From NCBI RefSeq assembly GCF_001005315.1, contig NZ_LBMG01000034.1:1-64000 (forward strand): a stretch of 64,000 nucleotides of DNA, read 5' to 3'. Positions 47,832 through 57,154 of the stretch are shown in pieces (position 1 is the first letter of the stretch; the number at the start of each line of letters is the position of its first letter). The DNA comes from Kordia jejudonensis. GTDB taxonomy: Bacteria > Bacteroidota > Bacteroidia > Flavobacteriales > Flavobacteriaceae. The translations under genes were made by a program, and so were the position numbers. The notes below the pieces were generated by a model. That model was not told where the DNA came from. It did no database searches and saw nothing but the letters and a program-made list of their open reading frames with translations.

Positions 47832-48725
47832 ATGAAAATAGTACAAAGTTTTTGGTCGAAACCAAGCTTAAAGTTTAAAAATCTAAACGATTTTGATCGC
47901 TTTAATGGTGGATGGCTTGACAAGCGATACAACTTTATGAGTTGGACACTAAGTTTTCTGCAACTCAATAAGTTTTACGATCGTGTCGAATTGGTCACAG
48001 ATGCCGAAGGAAAAGCGTTATTAATTGACAAACTAAACCTTCCGTACAGTGCCGTAAATGTGACACTTGAAAAGGTAAATCACTATCACAATGATTTGTG
48101 GGCAATTGGCAAATTGTACACGTACTCGATTCAAGATGAACCGTTTATGCATATTGATGGCGATGTTTTTATCTGGAAAAAGTTTGATGAAAGCATCAAC
48201 AGCGCACCATTAATTGTTCAAAATTTAGATGCCGACTTGCCATTTTACTACCCAATTCTAAACGAGGTAGAAGAAAACTTAACATACATTCCAACAGTTG
48301 TCAAAAAACAACGACAAAAAAACCGAATCGTACACTCATGCAATGCTGGGGTTTTTGGTGGAAATGATATTGCATTCCTAAAAGAATACTGCAAAAAAGC
48401 ATTTCAATTTGTAGATGAAAATCTGGAAAATTTAGACAGGATAAACGTCGGTTATTTCAATTGCATTTACGAACAATACCTTTTTTACTGTATGTCTGAT
48501 TATCATAACAAAGACGTACGTTCTGTACTTAATGATCTTGATAAAGGTGTCGAAGGTGTCAAAATTGATTTCAACGGCGTTCCTTCAAAAGTAACCTACG
48601 CGCATCCTGCGAACTACGCTAAAAAAAGTGAAACCATTTGCAATCATATTGAACACAGGTTACAAATGGATTATCCTGAACACTATTTCCGCGTGTTAGA
48701 CCTTTTAGATTCACATAAAATATAA
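47832..48725 (+). CDS. DUF6734-like protein (glycosyltransferase-type)
   Basis: The 297-residue protein begins MKIVQSFWSKPSLKF and has a D-x-D site in FMHIDGDVFIWKKF, like the metal site of GT-A glycosyltransferases. I also see CNAGVFGGNDIAFLKEYC, a His-rich EHRLQMDYPEHYF end, and no membrane segment. I associate it with the DUF6734 family of Bacteroidota, which often stands near peptide natural-product genes (from memory). It precedes the LanC-like gene by 5 bases, so they form one unit. Glycosylation of the peptide product is possible but not shown. Confidence 0.65.
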   Translation: MKIVQSFWSKPSLKFKNLNDFDRFNGGWLDKRYNFMSWTLSFLQLNKFYDRVELVTDAEGKALLIDKLNLPYSAVNVTLEKVNHYHNDLWAIGKLYTYSIQDEPFMHIDGDVFIWKKFDESINSAPLIVQNLDADLPFYYPILNEVEENLTYIPTVVKKQRQKNRIVHSCNAGVFGGNDIAFLKEYCKKAFQFVDENLENLDRINVGYFNCIYEQYLFYCMSDYHNKDVRSVLNDLDKGVEGVKIDFNGVPSKVTYAHPANYAKKSETICNHIEHRLQMDYPEHYFRVLDLLDSHKI

Positions 48726-48730
48726 CGGCA

Positions 48731-50683
48731 ATGAAAGAAATACATGAAATGATAGAAAATCATGGGTTCACATTCGATACAAAAACGATGTACACAAAAA
48801 TTACTGACTTCTGTGAGCATCCTGAAAATGAAGAAATTACGCCTCACGGATTGTTGCAAATCATTTTATTTTACATAGATATATATTCAGTTCATGCAGA
48901 TGCGAATACGTTGAAACAAATCACGTCTTTATTTGATGATTACCATGAATATGTTCAAAAAATTGAAGGCGATTATTCGTTTGGAAAAGGAAAATTAGGC
49001 TTTCTCTACGCAGCAACACGATTGTATGAACTTGACAAATCTTCATCCTTTTTAGAAAAAGCTACTGTTTTTTTAGAAGAAAGAATGCTCAATTTTATCA
49101 GTTCTCCATACACGAACAATTCAATCTTTACAGGACGTGCAGGAAGTTTGTTGGTGTTAGAATATTACTATGCAGTTACAAATGATTCAAAAGCAAAAGA
49201 ATGGATTGATACCATCACACAAAAAATAATTTCGGAAGCGCAAGTAACAGACAAAGGTGTTTTTTGGAAAGATCGAGTAGAAAAAATGCACGGTTTGTTA
49301 AATTTTGAATTCGGAAACGCAGGAATTGGTTACACATTTCTCCAACTTTCAAAAACATATCAAAACGATGATTTTCAATTACTTGCAAACCTAATATACA
49401 AGTATCAATCGCAGTTTTGGGATGCAACAATAGGTTTTAAAGCCACCAAAAAAGGAATTGAAAATAACAATACCTATCAAGCGGCTTTAAAAGCAATTCA
49501 ACAAGAGGAATCATCCTATTTTGAACCTGTACTTGACATCATTTTTATTCATGTTGGCGTAACGAAATTTACATTGCATTTATGGCAAACAACAGACGAC
49601 GATTCCATAAAAGAAAACGCACTACAGTACGTAGCATTTTGCAAGCAGTTAATTGAAAAATCCAACACAACACTTTCAACAAAAAAAGCACTATTGCTTG
49701 GAACACTTTTCCTTGAGGCCTCTAAAATTTTACAAGAGGAATCGTATAAAACAGTTGCGACAAGTATGGCAGATTTCATTAAAGAACATCATAAAAAAAC
49801 GGAGAATCCAAGCTTTACGGACTGCGTTTTTGAAATCAAAATTGCACATTTTTATCTATCACTAGAAAATGCTTCCGTTGATAATGCGTTGCTTCCAAAA
49901 TATTCGGTTCAAGACAGAAAAAACATAGCAACAAGTATTGACGTAAATTGTAAAGAAGGCATTCTTAAAAATACGTTTCCAAGGACTTTTACATATTTAC
50001 AGTCGCACAATAACGAATTGATTTCTAATTATTTAAAAACTCCATTAGAAGAAAAATCAATGCGCAACTTTATGATGTTTATCAAAAAAAATTTGAATCA
50101 ATTTCCTTCAATTCAAAAGAAGCAACTCTCCGAAATTTTAAAACTAGAAATTACGATTCAAAACCTCAAAAAAAGCATTAAAAATTATGCACAATTAGAA
50201 GCCAAAAATATTCACACGTATCAAACGGTTCAAGCGTTGTTTAATGAACCAACTGAAGTATTGCTTTCCAATGTATTACAACTCAATCCAACTGCAAAAA
50301 AACTAACTACAGCTTGGAATTGGGAGCAAAAACAAGGTGTAATTTCCACACAAAAATTACAGCAACCTGAATCTAACATCAATGTATTTTTATTTCCGTA
50401 TTACACACATATTATAAAAGAATATTGGCAGCATTCACACAATGTTGTGTTGCACTATTTTGAAAATCAGACCCGAATTTCGGATGCCATCGCACAAATA
50501 AAACAGTTTTATCTATCCAAAGATGAAATTTTTATAGACAGCTTTTCTCAGTTTGTCATGGCAGAAACGAGCTATGTACTTGAAAATTTAGACACCATCA
50601 TTTTAAAAATAATTCAAGAATACATGGCAATTGGTCTTTTAGAAATTGTACAAACTTCAAAATCACGCGAAACGTATGAATAG
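48731..50683 (+). CDS. LanC-like protein without zinc motifs, fused to an unknown C-terminal domain
   Basis: In the 650-residue protein, the first half (about 50-400) has the repeating Gly-rich turns of LanC-type alpha/alpha toroids: GKGKLGFLYAATRLYELD (near 82-100), SIFTGRAGSLLVLEYYY (131-147), and MHGLLNFEFGNAGIGYTFLQ (186-205). The NAGIGY turn normally reads HGxAGI, and the catalytic His is Phe194 here; His187 is nearby. The zinc ligands of LanC (a Cys in a WCxG segment and Cys-His in CHG) are missing. The remaining 250 residues are unknown, with a helical end (AETSYVLENLDTIILKIIQE) faintly like a RiPP recognition or winged-helix domain. It overlaps the NRPS start by 8 bases (ATGAATAG). 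An ordinary cyclase function is unlikely; a structural or binding role is possible. Confidence 0.7.
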   Translation: MKEIHEMIENHGFTFDTKTMYTKITDFCEHPENEEITPHGLLQIILFYIDIYSVHADANTLKQITSLFDDYHEYVQKIEGDYSFGKGKLGFLYAATRLYELDKSSSFLEKATVFLEERMLNFISSPYTNNSIFTGRAGSLLVLEYYYAVTNDSKAKEWIDTITQKIISEAQVTDKGVFWKDRVEKMHGLLNFEFGNAGIGYTFLQLSKTYQNDDFQLLANLIYKYQSQFWDATIGFKATKKGIENNNTYQAALKAIQQEESSYFEPVLDIIFIHVGVTKFTLHLWQTTDDDSIKENALQYVAFCKQLIEKSNTTLSTKKALLLGTLFLEASKILQEESYKTVATSMADFIKEHHKKTENPSFTDCVFEIKIAHFYLSLENASVDNALLPKYSVQDRKNIATSIDVNCKEGILKNTFPRTFTYLQSHNNELISNYLKTPLEEKSMRNFMMFIKKNLNQFPSIQKKQLSEILKLEITIQNLKKSIKNYAQLEAKNIHTYQTVQALFNEPTEVLLSNVLQLNPTAKKLTTAWNWEQKQGVISTQKLQQPESNINVFLFPYYTHIIKEYWQHSHNVVLHYFENQTRISDAIAQIKQFYLSKDEIFIDSFSQFVMAETSYVLENLDTIILKIIQEYMAIGLLEIVQTSKSRETYE

Positions 50684-53600
50684 TAAAGAGTTAATAAATG
50701 CGTTGAGAAAAGGAGAAATTTCCATAGAAAGCTACAAAGAATTGTTGGCAAATAAAGGAAATGAAACTACTATCGTCAAAGAAGAAAAAAGTCTTTTAGA
50801 CACGCTGAATGAACAATCAAAACCGTTTACGTCTAAAAAATGTATTCATGAACTATTTGAGGAAATTGCGCAAAAATATCCGCGACACACTGCTGTCATT
50901 CATGATAAAGAATTGATTTCCTACGCCGAATTGGACGGCAAAAGTAACAGACTCGCAACAATTATTCAAAAACGCGGCATTCAACCAGACGATATCATCG
51001 GAATTTTCATGGATCGTTCTATCGAAACCATCATTTCCATTCTTGGGATTCTAAAAGCTGGCGCGGCGTTTCTTCCGTTAGATGTTAATTATCCTGAAGC
51101 CAGAATTTCGTATATCGTCGAAAATAGCAACCTGAAAATTGTAGTTACAAAAACGAAATTTGAAGCACAATTACCAACTATTGAAGCACTAATTTCAGTT
51201 GATAATTTGAAACACGAAATACATTCTGAAAATACACAAAAAGTTACACCTGAAAACTTAGCATACATCATCTATACGTCGGGAACGACAGGTTTTCCAA
51301 AAGGCGTGATGTTACGACACGATGGTTTTGTACCAATGATTACCGATCAATTGAAACGATTCTTGTGTACGGAAAAAGATGTCTACGCACAATTTGCCTC
51401 CATCTCGTTTGATGCTTCGGTTTCGGAAATATTTCTAGCATTATTAAGTGGTGGAACTTTAGTGATGATTCCTGAAACTGTTAAAACGAATGGAAGCTTA
51501 CTATTAGATTATTTTATTGAAAAAAACATCACGATTGCTACACTGCCGCCAACGTTGGTTGCTACCATTCCGAAAGATAAAAAATTACCGCTAAAAACGT
51601 TGATTACGGCTGGAGAAGCCGCACGAATGGATGATGTGCAACATTTTTCCAAATACATCACCTACATAAACGCTTACGGACCAACGGAAAGCACGGTTTG
51701 CGCTTCAAGTTACACGGTTGACGGAAATTCAACGTATGATGAGATTCCAATTGGAACGCCAGTTTCTAATATTCAGTTTCACATTTTAGACGAACATCTA
51801 AACGCTGTAAAAGTTGGCGAAGCAGGCGAATTATTCCTTTCCGGAAACGGCTTGGCAAGAGGTTATCTCAACAATCCTGAATTAACGGAAGAACGTTTCA
51901 TCTCCATCAACGGAACTCGTTGTTACAAAACGGGCGATCGTGTCATCTGCAAACCTGACGGACATGTGTACTTTTTGGGAAGAACCGATCATCAACTAAA
52001 AATTCGAGGATTTCGTGTAGATCCACAAGAAATAGAAGTCGTTTTACAAACACATGATTTGATTGAAAGTGCAATACTAATTCCTAAAAAAATAAACGAA
52101 AATCTAAGTCTCATTGCGTATTTCACAGCTTCCGAACAACTTAAAAATCAAACACTCAAAACATTCTTAGAACAAAAACTTCCATCGTATATGTTGCCGC
52201 ATTTTTTCTTTCAATTGGAAGAAATGCCGTTAACGATCAACAAAAAAATTAACCGAGAACAATTACTACAAAAAGAACTTCAACTCAATTTGGACAACGA
52301 ATATGTTGCTGCTCAAAACGATACGGAAAAAGAATTGGTTGCCATTTGGCAGGATATTTTAGGAATTGACGATGTCGGTGTAGAAGATAATTTCTTTGAT
52401 TTAGGTGGCGATTCTATCAAGAATATTCAAGTGATTAACAAAGCTTCAAAATACGGACTTGATCTGAAAAACGTAGATCTTTTCAAGCATCAAACCATTC
52501 AAGAATTGTCTAAAAATGTGTCTATTTCTACAGAAAAAGAAGAAAACACAACTGTTGAAGAAACGCTGAGTGAAGAGGAAATCACGCAATTTTTAGAAGA
52601 AAATCAATTACTTCCACAAAAAGAAAACATCGAAGCGGTTTTCAAACTAACGTCTTTACAACTAGGAATTTTATACGAACACCTAAAAGCGACAAATTCA
52701 GATTTATACTATTTACAATCTGTAATTACGATTGAAGAAGCCATAAATTATACCGCTTTTGAAGCAACTATCAATGAACTTGCAGAACGTTACGATGCAC
52801 TCAGAACAGGAGTTTTCTATCAAAATATCGCAAATCCGTTGCAAGTCACTTTTAAAAACTGCAAACCGACAATTGAAATTCTAGATTGGCGAACAGTTCC
52901 AAATAAAGATGAAAAACTACAGGAAATCATCAAAAAAAGAAGACGGCAAAATTTTGACTTAACGCAACCACCTTTATTGCGAATTTGTTGTGTGGAATTT
53001 GACGATAAGATGGTAAAAATCTTAGTAGAATCGCATCACATTCTCATGGATGGTTGGTCCAACGGAATTCTGCTAAAATACATTTTCAATTCGTATGCAA
53101 GTAAAATATACACATCTAATTTTCAACCTTCTACACCAATTCTGTATCGAGATTATGTAGCACAATTACAACGTATTAAAAACGAAGCGAAGGAAAAAAT
53201 ATTCTGGGAAAATCATCTAAAAGGTTTCGAAGAAATCACTCCATTACCGTTGGAAAATCTGGAAAATAAACCTTTGACACAACAGACGGAAATACGAAAA
53301 GAAACAAAAATCTATACCAATCTAACGGACGCAACAACATTTAAAGCATTTGTACAATCCAAACGAATAACGCCCAATACAATTACGCTTGCGGCACTTT
53401 TTATCGTACTAAAAAAGCTTACAACTAAAAATGATATATTAATTGGTGGCATCAGTTCTGGAAGATCATTGCGCGGAATTGACACAAAAGATTCTGTTGG
53501 TTTGCATGTAAATACTACACCATTTCGCATGTGCATGGAAGATGAAACATCTATTCATGAGTTCCTGAAAACCATTCAAGAAACGAGTTTGCAACGTTTG

Positions 53601-56600
53601 GAATATGAACACACAGCCATGGCAGACATATATTCGTATGCCGATTATAGTTCGCCAGAAGGATTGTTTCAAATTCTATACGGTTTTCAAAACTTCCCGA
53701 AATATCAAGTGGAACAACAAGAAACGCAACTCAAAATTACAAAGTTGGAAACCATTGAACAAGATCATTATCCACTCGGATTTGCATTTTCGTTCAGCGA
53801 TTCATTGGAAGTTACGCTCAATTTTGACGCCAATCGCTATTCGGAACAAACGATTGACACCTTGGTATATTACTTCAAAAATACAATTGCCAATATGCTG
53901 AAAAATGAGGAAAATCAAACGATTGCTTCGTTGCAGCTACTAAAAGAAAAAGATATTCAGCAACTCATTTACGATTGGAATGCAAATGAAACGTCAATTC
54001 CAACCGATTGTATTCATGAAGTTGTCGAAAAATTTGCCAAACTCAACCCAACGAAAATTGCATTGCAAGATGAACATCATCAAATTTCTTATGCGGAATT
54101 AATCACAAAAAGCAATCAACTAGCAAGCTATCTCCTATCGCAAAATATCACAAAAGGAAATGCAGTTGCCGTTTTTATGGAACGCTCTGCCAATGTTATC
54201 ATTGCCATGTTAGGCATCATGAAAGCTGGCGCAGTTTATGTTCCTATCGCGATCGCTTCTCCTGAAAAACGCGTTTCGTACATTCTAGAAAATGCAAACG
54301 TAAAAGTCATCATCACGCAAGAAAAATTACAAGATCATTTTACAAATGCGAAACAGCAAATCATTCCGATTGACACAGAAGATTTTACTCAAAATGTAGC
54401 AAAATCATTTCCAAATGTTGCACCAACTGATGTAGCCTATATTATCTATACGTCAGGTTCTACAGGAGTTCCCAAAGGTGTTCCAATTGTACATCAAGGT
54501 TTTGTCAACATGATGACCGACAAAGCGCAACAATTTGAAATTCAACAAGATGACATTTTATCACAAGTTGCTTCATTGTCGTTTGATGCGTCTATTTCTG
54601 AAATATTTCTTGCACTATTTTCAGGCGCAAAATTGGTCATCATTCCAGAAGCTATCAAAAAATCTGGAACGGAACTGATTTCATATTTAACCACACACAA
54701 TATTTCGATAGGCACGTTAACACCTGCGTACATTTCTGTGTTAGATAAAAGTCAAAAACTTCCGCTGCGCACCTTAATTTCTGGTGGCGAAAAAGCAAAA
54801 ACGGAAGATGTATTTCACTACAGCAATTACCTAACGTACATCAACGCATATGGACCTACGGAAGCGTCTATTTGTGCTTCATTTTACAAAGTAAACGGAA
54901 CGAAAAAACTGCAAAATATTCCTATTGGAAAACCGTTGGCGAACACAAAATTGTATGTATTAGACAACAACCTAAATCCGCAACCGATTGGCGTTTCAGG
55001 CGAATTGTACATTGGTGGCGTTGGTTTGACAAAAGGTTATTTGGGCAACGATGAACTCACGAAAAAAGTATTTCTAAAAAGTCCGTTCAACAATTCAGAA
55101 ATTATCTACAAAACGGGCGATATGGTCAAACGGTTGCCAGATGGAAACTTAATTTTTGTAGAACGAACCGATTTTCAAGTCAAAATTAGAGGACATCGCA
55201 TAGAATTGGGCGAAATTGAAAATACGTTACTCAAATTTCCAAACATTAAAGAAAATGCAGTTGTTCATAAAACGACTGATCACGAATCGTTTCTGGTTTG
55301 TTTTTTCGCTTCCGCAGAAAATACACAGATAGACGGAATGCTTTTGCGAACATTTTTACAATCGTACTTGCCTGCGTACATGATTCCTTCAAAATTTATA
55401 CAATTGGAAACCTTGCCAACAACACTAAACGGTAAAGTTGATTTGAAGCAATTGAAAGCGTATGAGATCAGTTTTACAGGCAAAAAAGAAATCATTGAAC
55501 CAATCAACGAAACGGAAGCCAAACTCTGTGACATATGGAAAGAAACCTTACAACTTGACAAAGTTAGTACGGATGATAATTTCTATGAACTTGGTGGCGA
55601 TTCCATCAAAATCATGAAAATATTAGGGCAAATTCAACACGAATTTCATCAAAAAGTTGACATTAATGTATTTTCAGACAATCCAACTATTGCAAAACTA
55701 GCAAGCGTAGTAGGTTCACAAAAAAGCATTGAAAAACAGCAAATTGAACCAGCTCCTGTTGCTACGTTTTATCCAGTTTCCAACACACAATTACGTTTTT
55801 GGATGCAATATCAAATGGGCTTGCAAATTGTTGCCAATAGTATCAGTTTGTACAACTTAAAAGAAGAAATAAACAGTGAAACTTTTGAAAAAGCAATTCA
55901 ACTTTGCATAGAAAAACATGAAATTCTCAGAACTGCTTTTATCGAAATTGACAAATCGCCACAACAAAAAATACTTTCGCTAAACGAATATCAATTTTCG
56001 TTGCAATCCACCGATTTTACGAATACTCCCGATTGGAAAAAAGCAATTGTACAACTCGCAAATGAAGATTACAATACACCTTTCGATCTCACAAACGCAC
56101 CATTACTCAGAGGGAAATTGATCAAAATTCAAGATGAAAAATATGTCTTTGTCATGACTTTGCATCACAGTATTGTAGATGGTTGGTCGATAAAATTACT
56201 GTTTGAAGAAATCATAGAGCATTACACAAAATTAAAACAAGATACAGCTTTCAAACCAACTCCTTTGCGCATTCATTACAAAGATTACAGCGTTTGGTTG
56301 CAACAACAATTACATGGCGATTTAGGAAAACGCGCCTTAGATTTTTGGAAAAAACAATATCCAACTGGTGTGCAAGATTTTCACTTTCCAACCGATTTTG
56401 AACGTAAAAAAGAAAAAACAACCAATGGAAAACGTGTCACAGTACACATTCAAAAAGCACAATTTTCCAAACTAACAACACTTGCCGAAACTGAAAATGC
56501 AAGTTTATATATGGTATTGTTAAGTTTGTTAAATATAAGTTTAGCAGAACATGTAAATAGCAATGAAATTACAGTTCGAACGCCTGTTCACGGACGTTTT

Positions 56601-57140
56601 CACGTAGACTTGCATCAGCAAATTGGTCCATATATTAACAGTATTCCTGTGCGTACCAAACTGGAAGATTCCCAAACGTTTCAGGAACTACTCAAAACGA
56701 TCAAGGACTTTATGTTGGGCGCATTCAACCATCAATTTTACCCAATTGATAAGCTTGCGAGCGATTTACATGTAAAACGTTACTACGATCGCATGCCGTT
56801 TTCAGATGTGGTCGTTGTGATGCAAAACAAAGAAATGGCAGAAGCCGCTTTAGACGAAAAAGAGGACATTTCTACGGCTGATTTGAGCGATTCTGGAATT
56901 ATCAGCATGGTAGATTTACGCATAGAACTCAATGAATTAGAAGATTCATTACAAATTGCGCTCGATTACAATACCGATTTATTTAAAGAAAGTACCATTC
57001 AACAACTTGCGGATACGATTGTTTCAATTACCGAAAAAGTCATTGAAAATCCGAAAATGCAACTTGAAGAACTAAAAGAAGATACCAGCAATCAAGAAAT
57101 AAAACAATCATTTGATTTCGATTTCTTTTTTGACAATTAA
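50676..57140 (+). CDS. nonribosomal peptide synthetase, A-PCP-C-A-PCP-C
   Basis: This 2154-residue NRPS starts at the ATG at 50676, overlapping the stop of the upstream gene. A short helical start (KELINALRKGEISIESYKEL) may be a docking segment. Module 1: A1 (SGTTGFPKG near 202) and PCP1 (GGDSI, Ser580). Module 2: C1 (HHILMDG, first His 787), A2 (SGSTGVPKG near 1260) and PCP2 (GGDSI, Ser1643). A final C2 domain has HHSIVDG (first His 1830). The missing C domain at the front marks it as an initiation protein. Aligned by eye to GrsA, the A1 code reads DASTIAAVC(K) and A2 DASTIGAIC(K), both aromatic (Phe/Tyr)-like. There is no epimerase, methyltransferase or thioesterase. The last C must act with A3-PCP3 of the second NRPS. 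Confidence 0.95.
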   Translation: MNSKELINALRKGEISIESYKELLANKGNETTIVKEEKSLLDTLNEQSKPFTSKKCIHELFEEIAQKYPRHTAVIHDKELISYAELDGKSNRLATIIQKRGIQPDDIIGIFMDRSIETIISILGILKAGAAFLPLDVNYPEARISYIVENSNLKIVVTKTKFEAQLPTIEALISVDNLKHEIHSENTQKVTPENLAYIIYTSGTTGFPKGVMLRHDGFVPMITDQLKRFLCTEKDVYAQFASISFDASVSEIFLALLSGGTLVMIPETVKTNGSLLLDYFIEKNITIATLPPTLVATIPKDKKLPLKTLITAGEAARMDDVQHFSKYITYINAYGPTESTVCASSYTVDGNSTYDEIPIGTPVSNIQFHILDEHLNAVKVGEAGELFLSGNGLARGYLNNPELTEERFISINGTRCYKTGDRVICKPDGHVYFLGRTDHQLKIRGFRVDPQEIEVVLQTHDLIESAILIPKKINENLSLIAYFTASEQLKNQTLKTFLEQKLPSYMLPHFFFQLEEMPLTINKKINREQLLQKELQLNLDNEYVAAQNDTEKELVAIWQDILGIDDVGVEDNFFDLGGDSIKNIQVINKASKYGLDLKNVDLFKHQTIQELSKNVSISTEKEENTTVEETLSEEEITQFLEENQLLPQKENIEAVFKLTSLQLGILYEHLKATNSDLYYLQSVITIEEAINYTAFEATINELAERYDALRTGVFYQNIANPLQVTFKNCKPTIEILDWRTVPNKDEKLQEIIKKRRRQNFDLTQPPLLRICCVEFDDKMVKILVESHHILMDGWSNGILLKYIFNSYASKIYTSNFQPSTPILYRDYVAQLQRIKNEAKEKIFWENHLKGFEEITPLPLENLENKPLTQQTEIRKETKIYTNLTDATTFKAFVQSKRITPNTITLAALFIVLKKLTTKNDILIGGISSGRSLRGIDTKDSVGLHVNTTPFRMCMEDETSIHEFLKTIQETSLQRLEYEHTAMADIYSYADYSSPEGLFQILYGFQNFPKYQVEQQETQLKITKLETIEQDHYPLGFAFSFSDSLEVTLNFDANRYSEQTIDTLVYYFKNTIANMLKNEENQTIASLQLLKEKDIQQLIYDWNANETSIPTDCIHEVVEKFAKLNPTKIALQDEHHQISYAELITKSNQLASYLLSQNITKGNAVAVFMERSANVIIAMLGIMKAGAVYVPIAIASPEKRVSYILENANVKVIITQEKLQDHFTNAKQQIIPIDTEDFTQNVAKSFPNVAPTDVAYIIYTSGSTGVPKGVPIVHQGFVNMMTDKAQQFEIQQDDILSQVASLSFDASISEIFLALFSGAKLVIIPEAIKKSGTELISYLTTHNISIGTLTPAYISVLDKSQKLPLRTLISGGEKAKTEDVFHYSNYLTYINAYGPTEASICASFYKVNGTKKLQNIPIGKPLANTKLYVLDNNLNPQPIGVSGELYIGGVGLTKGYLGNDELTKKVFLKSPFNNSEIIYKTGDMVKRLPDGNLIFVERTDFQVKIRGHRIELGEIENTLLKFPNIKENAVVHKTTDHESFLVCFFASAENTQIDGMLLRTFLQSYLPAYMIPSKFIQLETLPTTLNGKVDLKQLKAYEISFTGKKEIIEPINETEAKLCDIWKETLQLDKVSTDDNFYELGGDSIKIMKILGQIQHEFHQKVDINVFSDNPTIAKLASVVGSQKSIEKQQIEPAPVATFYPVSNTQLRFWMQYQMGLQIVANSISLYNLKEEINSETFEKAIQLCIEKHEILRTAFIEIDKSPQQKILSLNEYQFSLQSTDFTNTPDWKKAIVQLANEDYNTPFDLTNAPLLRGKLIKIQDEKYVFVMTLHHSIVDGWSIKLLFEEIIEHYTKLKQDTAFKPTPLRIHYKDYSVWLQQQLHGDLGKRALDFWKKQYPTGVQDFHFPTDFERKKEKTTNGKRVTVHIQKAQFSKLTTLAETENASLYMVLLSLLNISLAEHVNSNEITVRTPVHGRFHVDLHQQIGPYINSIPVRTKLEDSQTFQELLKTIKDFMLGAFNHQFYPIDKLASDLHVKRYYDRMPFSDVVVVMQNKEMAEAALDEKEDISTADLSDSGIISMVDLRIELNELEDSLQIALDYNTDLFKESTIQQLADTIVSITEKVIENPKMQLEELKEDTSNQEIKQSFDFDFFFDN

Positions 57141-57154
57141 AAAAAAGCAATGTT

